The notes below the pieces were generated by a model. That model did no database searches. It was given only the letters and a program-made list of their open reading frames with translations, and was not told where the DNA came from. Below are positions 31,479 to 35,870 of a stretch of 35,870 nucleotides of DNA, piece by piece. The position numbers and the translations under genes are program-made. This DNA comes from Clostridium sp. C105KSO13 (GTDB lineage Bacteria; Bacillota; Clostridia; Lachnospirales; Lachnospiraceae), in NCBI RefSeq assembly GCF_001517425.1, contig NZ_FBWL01000148.1:1-35870 (forward strand), in the 5' to 3' direction. Position 1 is the stretch's first letter. Each line of letters starts with the position of its first letter.

Positions 31479-33020
31479 CTATTTTTCAACAGACACCTCT
31501 GAAATCTTTTCATAAAACTTCACAATAGCACTATGATCGTCTTTTTCATTGCCGTCTGCTTTTAATGACTGCATAATCTCCATTACCTGTGCCGTTAAGG
31601 GCAATGCTGCATTCACAGCATGCGATGCGTTAAGTGCATTATTCAAATCTTTAATGTGAAGCTCAATTCGAAATCCCGGTTTAAAATTATGTTCTAACAT
31701 CATCGGTGCTTTTGCATCTAGCACAGTTGAACCCGCCAGACCGCCTCTGATTGCCTGATATACCAATTCAGGGTCTGTACCCATTTTTTTTGCTAATGTC
31801 ATCGCTTCAGATACCGCTGCGATGTTCAGGGCAACGATAACCTGATTTGCAAGCTTCGCTACATTTCCTGAGCCAAGTGCTATTCTCATCAATGCTGCAA
31901 TGATAAAAGGAATTAAAATTGACGGAATCGGTAAGCCTACAACAGCTTCACCAAGCACATCACCGATTCCACTTACTTTAATTACATTTCCCAGAGAACC
32001 GCCGGCACCAGTAATAAGCATAATCAATCCGGTATCCTTTATAGCTGTATCCATAATACCAATTACTTTCTTATTTTCCACCTTTTTTACGAGTCCATAG
32101 ATTGCAAGTACTGTACCAATCGCCAACGCAACAATGGGTTCGCCAATCAATCCGATAATTGAATTAGCAATGCCTTCATCTGCACCAACTAAATCCCAAA
32201 TAGTTTTAATAAAAATTAAAACCAAAGGAACTAGAATAGGAGCGATTGATAATGAAAATGGAGGCAATTTCTTCTGGGCCATCATGTTTTCTACTTCGTC
32301 CATAGTCTTTATATACTCAGCTTTAAATTCCTTTCGATCATATCCATCACCATCTGATTTAGGCGTTTGATATATTCTTTTTCCAATCCACTTACAATAA
32401 GGGACGATTGCAATTAGCATTAGAATTGAAACTACCATCCCAAGCAAAATCATCTGCCCCACATCTATTCCCATAATTCCTGCAGCAGTTAACGGACCTG
32501 GGGTAGGAGGTACCATACAATGAGTTAGCTGTAAACCACAGGCTAATGAAAGTGCCAGACTGATTACTGATATGCCTGTCACAGAAGACATAGCCTTAAC
32601 AAGTGGGGCGAAAATGACAATTGCCGAATCCGCAAATACCGGAATGGATACTACCCACCCAGTTATAGCCAAAGCCCATTCTTCTTTTCGTTTTCCTATT
32701 ACCCGGATAAATGTAAAGGCCAATTGTTCAGCAGCACCCGACACTTCAAGGATACCACCCATCATGACGCCTAACCCAATAATAATACCTGTGCTTTTTA
32801 GCGTGTTACCGAATCCATCTTTTATGGCTGTTATAGCCCCCGTTATTACATCTCCATTTGCGCCGGCAATATCAACTACAGGCATTCCTCCGATGAGCCC
32901 GGTAACAAGAGAAGCCAATAGTAATGCAATAAATGTGTGTATTTTTGTTTTCATTACCAGGACAATCATTAAAACAATACCAATCGCCAGCCCCAGCATC
33001 ATTCTTGTTGAATCTTCCAT
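31479..33020 (-). CDS. Chimeric GntP permease / GarR-type dehydrogenase C-domain fusion
   Basis: The 513-residue frame joins two unrelated families. Residues 1-380 are a GntP-type gluconate/hydroxyacid permease: SIPVFADSAIVIFAPLVKAM, THCMVPPTPGPLTAAGIMG, and ITGAGGSLGNVIKVSGIG further on. At RIALGSGN (379-386) the sequence switches to the C-terminal domain of tartronate-semialdehyde reductase/L-threonate dehydrogenase: NVAKLANQVIVALNIAAVSE with the catalytic Lys389, then LAGSTVLDAKAPMM and NFKPGFRIELHIKDL. About 70-90 residues of the permease and the whole NAD-binding Rossmann domain are missing. A deletion between neighbouring gntP and garR/ltnD genes would produce this. Neither activity is expected to be whole. 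ATG behind AGAGAGGG. Confidence 0.88.
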   Translation of the reverse strand: MEDSTRMMLGLAIGIVLMIVLVMKTKIHTFIALLLASLVTGLIGGMPVVDIAGANGDVITGAITAIKDGFGNTLKSTGIIIGLGVMMGGILEVSGAAEQLAFTFIRVIGKRKEEWALAITGWVVSIPVFADSAIVIFAPLVKAMSSVTGISVISLALSLACGLQLTHCMVPPTPGPLTAAGIMGIDVGQMILLGMVVSILMLIAIVPYCKWIGKRIYQTPKSDGDGYDRKEFKAEYIKTMDEVENMMAQKKLPPFSLSIAPILVPLVLIFIKTIWDLVGADEGIANSIIGLIGEPIVALAIGTVLAIYGLVKKVENKKVIGIMDTAIKDTGLIMLITGAGGSLGNVIKVSGIGDVLGEAVVGLPIPSILIPFIIAALMRIALGSGNVAKLANQVIVALNIAAVSEAMTLAKKMGTDPELVYQAIRGGLAGSTVLDAKAPMMLEHNFKPGFRIELHIKDLNNALNASHAVNAALPLTAQVMEIMQSLKADGNEKDDHSAIVKFYEKISEVSVEK

Positions 33021-33543
33021 ACAAAACCCTCTCTTTAAACTTTCTTTCTATGGCATTTGAACTAAAGTTTTTATTATACCTTCCATTAACGCCATAACTA
33101 TCTCCTCATGTCCCTCAACTCTTATTAAATAATCATAAAAATCTTGCCCAATTTCTCCTTTCCATTTAAATTTAACATTTAAATCAACGAGCTCATGATT
33201 TCGATGTAATCATTGTAAAAAATCTCTATTAAATTATCTATTGACAAAAGAACAAGAAATGTTTTTTTATTTTATTCACATTTGACATCTTTTCAATTCA
33301 TGAATTTTATATTTCACTTTTCATTTCATGCATACTTCAAAATGCCCTGTAGAATTTTTGTGCTTATTATTCTCGTTATCTTGTTTCATGATTTGCAAAC
33401 ATGTTTTCAATTTCTGAAGCCATATAAAAAAGGCACAAAAAACTGCTGCAAATTTCTACATTCGCAACAGTCTTTATAAAACTTGTTTTCATTGAAAAAA
33501 ATCTTTTCTTCCACTCATCTTGAGTTATGCAATAGTGCGTATA
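33021..33543. other. 523-base AT-rich noncoding region
   Basis: No credible gene is present on either strand. It contains the upstream region of the gntP-garR gene, a perfect 12-base palindrome AATTCATGAATT (33295-33306) preceded by TTGACA at 33282-33287, ATTTAAAT repeats around 33164-33183, and a terminator for the dehydratase remnant near its right side. A -10-like ATTATA (minus-strand TATAAT) at 33073-33078 may belong to the gntP promoter, but no good -35 accompanies it. Confidence 0.6.
33436..33471 (-). terminator. Rho-independent terminator after the dehydratase remnant
   Basis: Minus-strand ACTGTTGC (33471-33464) pairs with GCAGCAGT (33449-33442) with one G-U pair, followed by a TTTTTT tract (33441-33436). 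It lies about 70 bases downstream of the stop at 33544. Confidence 0.75.
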
Positions 33544-34590
33544 TTACGTAATAGGCGCAGGGTTGAAAATGCATAAATCATTATGTAATTCATATTTCTC
33601 AGCAGCAGATTTTTCTTCACCACTCGCAACCCTGAGAATCTTGTTGAACAAATCTGTTCCCACTGTTTCAATATCAGATTCTCCTGTGGCAACAGGACCG
33701 GCATTTACATCAATGAGATCCCCCCATTGTTCTTTTAATTCATTTCTGGAACAAACTTTAATAACCGGTGCCGCTGCCAGGCCATAAGGAGTTCCTCTGC
33801 CGGTCATAAAAACCTGTAATGTAATACCCGAAGCTAATTGGCATGGTCCGCATACAATGTCACTTGCAGGTGTAGCAGCAAAAATCAGTCCTTTTTTCGC
33901 AGGCAATTCAGCTGGTGACAATACCTCCACTATCGGAGATGTACCCGATTTTGCGATAGATCCCATAGCTTTTTCGACAATATTACAAAGTCCGCCTTTT
34001 TTATTTCCCGGAGTTGGATTGGCACTGCGGTCTACTTCCCCCTCTTCCAGATAATGATCATACCATTTCATTTCCTTTGCAAGCTTGTCACACGTGGCTT
34101 GATCAACACATCGCCTAGCAATGTAATGCACCCCATCCCTGACTTCCGTTACCTCAGAAAACATAACAGTGGCCCCGCCCTGCACCAGCATATCTGCTGC
34201 ATACCCAGCTGCCGGATTGGCCGATACACCGGAAAATGCGTCGCTTCCTCCACATTGCATGCCAATACATAGTTCTGACAGGGGCAGCTCTTCTCTTTTT
34301 CTCTTATTAAGAATTTTTAGCTTTTTTTCCGCAACTTCCATCAGCTTATCGACCATAGCTTCAAATCCTTTTTCATTCTGTAGGATAACCACATTCTCTT
34401 CATTAATTTCATCTTCCTTTAAAAGTTTGTCAACTGTGAGTTTTTCACATCCCAGCCCAACAACCATCAGCTCCCCTCCAAAGTTAGGGTTCCTTACCAG
34501 ATTATGCAAAGTGCGAATTGGAATAGCTGCCTCCGGAGCATTAATTGCAACCCCGCATCCATACGCATGGTTAATGGGTACAATACCATC
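33544..34590 (-). pseudogene. GarD/UxaA-family sugar-acid dehydratase, 5' part removed by IS
   Basis: The remaining C-terminal domain is typical of galactarate/altronate dehydratases: [53 protein letters not shown] and the ending [14 protein letters not shown]. In-frame homology extends upstream of the first possible start (a TTG at 34509) to about 34590 (DGIVPIN). There it meets IS sequence and a TGA. The N-terminal SAF-type domain and linker (roughly 100-150 residues) are missing, and no ribosome site is present, so the product is unlikely to be made in active form. These enzymes dehydrate hexarates to 5-keto-4-deoxy acids that lead to glycerate via GarL and GarR, matching the nearby GarR remnant and glycerate kinase. 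Confidence 0.85.
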
Positions 34591-34626
34591 CCAATGTCAT
34601 TTAGTTAAGCCTTTTCTAGATGAAAG

Positions 34627-34643
34627 CAGTATATCATATACTG
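34627..34643. repeat. Perfect palindrome in the IS terminal region
   Basis: CAGTATATCATATACTG has 8-base arms around one central base. It lies between the two TTTAGTTAAG copies within 60 bases of the IS end, suggesting a transposase or host-factor binding site. Confidence 0.5.
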
Positions 34644-34746
34644 TAAATCATTGAAACACTGTTTAGTTAAGAAAGCCCGCACGAATATCTTTGAATTTTG
34701 AACAAAAAGAACAGACTCTGAATTACAAAAAATAATTTTGCGTATA

Positions 34747-34773
34747 CCAAAAAGACAGATTGTCAACCTGCCT
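34747..34773 (-). terminator. Probable terminator of the transposase gene
   Basis: Minus-strand AGGCAG (34773-34768) pairs with CTGTCT (34758-34753) around a 9-base loop and is followed by TTTTTGG. It lies about 30 bases after the transposase stop. Confidence 0.5.
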
Positions 34774-34800
34774 AAAATAGAAGTATAATAGTGACGAGAT

Positions 34801-35870
34801 TTAAGCGGCTCGATACATGAAATCCCTATTTCTCTTTGGACGGAGGTTGATAGGATATTTACGGTTGCCTCTGACTGGTGTCAGGTGCTTTTGTATGAGA
34901 AGCATGGTCTCTGTTTCGTCACTGCCATGTTTTAAATATGCTCTGCATATATTGACTGCGGTGGCGAAATTTATTTTATAAGTGTGTTTGGTATTATCCC
35001 TTGTTTTTACCACTGCATGAGCTGTTACCAGCTCACAGAAATTGTATAATATCATGCGTGCGTTGATTTCCTGAAGGATTCCATCATACTTACTGCTGTG
35101 CCAGTTGATCAGACCAATCGTATATTTAAGCTCTCGAAAACTTGTTTCCTCGCTCCATCTCATTCGATAAAGTTTTTTGATTTCTTCTAAAGGAAAATCT
35201 TGCTCAGAAAGATTGGTTGCAATACAAATATAGGTTCCGTTATCAAGAAGGATACGGACAATTCGAAATTCTATATCATAATAGGTGCAGCTTTCATCAA
35301 GGAAATCAAAATCAGTAACTGGCTGAAGAATGGTGTAAGTATTAGGATTCCCAAGCGTTTCTTTTGTATGACGTCTGGTAAGCGTTGTTGTGATATACGT
35401 ATCGAATTCACTGTCAGGCAGGCCGCACGATGAAAGGATGCCATTGCTGTTGATATCCTTCATGCGAATCACAAATTTCATATCTTTTCGAATGAGATGT
35501 GCAAATACATTAAAGCTTTCATACCCACGATCAGCCATCAGAATTGCAGGAACAGAGTCTGCATAACGATCAATCATTGTGTTAAGTGCAGCACGTTCAT
35601 GAAGTTTCTTTTTACCCTGAACAAGGAAATCGCAGTAAGTTTGGTTGGTGATATCATAAAGAGCATTGACGTGAATGGCATTATATCCTTTTTCACCTTC
35701 ATTGATAAAAGTACTTTCGTCAGATGGATTTCTTGCGATGTTGACATCAGAACCATCGCAGGCAAGAAGCCGATACCCCTGATACAGCTTGTCTGACAAA
35801 AAGCGGCATTGCTCAACAAAGATATGGAACAGGAAATCCCATCCTTCCGGCTGAAGTTTGTATCGTTGTT
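34801..35870 (-). CDS. IS4-family DDE transposase, N-terminus beyond window
   Basis: At least 356 codons of an RNase H-like transposase are visible. Catalytic residues are recognisable: the first Asp in LLACDGSDVNIAR, the second in ILMADRGYESFNVF, and the Glu in the Y-R-E-K signature YRMRWSEETSFRELKYTIGL, after a beta-rich insertion typical of IS4. The frame stays open without a stop to the right edge (QRYKLQPEGWDFLFHIFVEQ precedes the apparent TTG start at 35799), so the true start is outside. The catalytic core is intact, and the element could be active. It reads leftwards towards the dehydratase remnant. Confidence 0.88.
   Translation of the reverse strand, partial: QRYKLQPEGWDFLFHIFVEQCRFLSDKLYQGYRLLACDGSDVNIARNPSDESTFINEGEKGYNAIHVNALYDITNQTYCDFLVQGKKKLHERAALNTMIDRYADSVPAILMADRGYESFNVFAHLIRKDMKFVIRMKDINSNGILSSCGLPDSEFDTYITTTLTRRHTKETLGNPNTYTILQPVTDFDFLDESCTYYDIEFRIVRILLDNGTYICIATNLSEQDFPLEEIKKLYRMRWSEETSFRELKYTIGLINWHSSKYDGILQEINARMILYNFCELVTAHAVVKTRDNTKHTYKINFATAVNICRAYLKHGSDETETMLLIQKHLTPVRGNRKYPINLRPKRNRDFMYRAA

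Larger units (their letters stand above)
34591..35870 (-). mobile_element. IS4-family insertion sequence (left end and most of transposase; right end outside)
   Basis: The boundary with the dehydratase gene is near 34590/34591, where the reading frame GlyCys...AspGly ends and AATGTCATTTAGTTAAG begins. The decamer TTTAGTTAAG recurs at 34600-34609 and 34662-34671. The element continues to the window edge, so the second inverted repeat and target duplication cannot be seen. Confidence 0.75.

Noticed and set aside
33280-33480. Plus-strand 65-codon frame in the noncoding region
   Set aside because: Phe/Leu-rich AT composition, no ribosome site, and it runs antisense through a terminator hairpin.

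Overview
This looks like the genome of an anaerobic, low-GC Firmicute, most likely a gut-type Clostridia/Lachnospiraceae member. That is inference from oxygen-sensitive glycyl-radical and Fe-S enzymes, strong AGGAGG ribosome sites, consensus sigma-A promoters and the mix of ABC, KdgT and GntP uptake systems. No rRNA, tRNA or CRISPR array was seen.

Region 1 (1-8.5 kb) is an arsenic/thiol-redox accessory block. From the left it holds the end of an IS3-family element that truncates arsC, then (minus strand) acr3 and arsR, and a terminator-separated second transcript: arsR2, a COG0701 permease, a very cysteine-rich ferredoxin/DUF2703 protein, a membrane-anchored thioredoxin, CcdA and a small Cys-rich thioredoxin. 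A Crp/Fnr-type regulator faces a plus-strand operon of a cupin and two half-size permeases, the second carrying a ferredoxin domain. The block ends abruptly inside a pfkB-family kinase gene, so it appears to be an inserted or recombined island.

Region 2 (8.5-18.3 kb) is a sugar operon on the minus strand: an N-terminally truncated solute-binding protein, two CUT1 permeases, a glycyl-radical enzyme with its activase, an MDR dehydrogenase, a GH32-like hydrolase and the truncated kinase. A LacI regulator faces it. The likely logic is import of a glycoside or polyol, hydrolysis or phosphorylation, and radical C-O elimination.

Region 3 (18.4-22.8 kb) is a three-gene operon of a 905-residue multi-Fe-S flavin oxidoreductase, a HypA-like nickel chaperone and a polytopic membrane protein. 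It faces a GntR/FadR-type regulator, and both promoters carry the same palindromic operator.

Region 4 (23.6-31.4 kb) is a sugar-acid operon: DUF1537 four-carbon-acid kinase, LarA-family nickel racemase, glycerate kinase, KdgT permease and PdxA2-type dehydrogenase. A PrpR-like regulator with a degenerate AAA+ domain is transcribed divergently.

Region 5 (31.5-35.9 kb) holds remnants of a galactarate/threonate-type locus: an in-frame GntP permease/GarR-type dehydrogenase chimera and a GarD/UxaA-type dehydratase cut by an IS4-family element that runs off the right edge. Five coding loci in the window are truncated or fused (arsC, pfkB, solute-binding protein, gntP-garR, garD). This points to recent rearrangement, or to assembly error that should be excluded.
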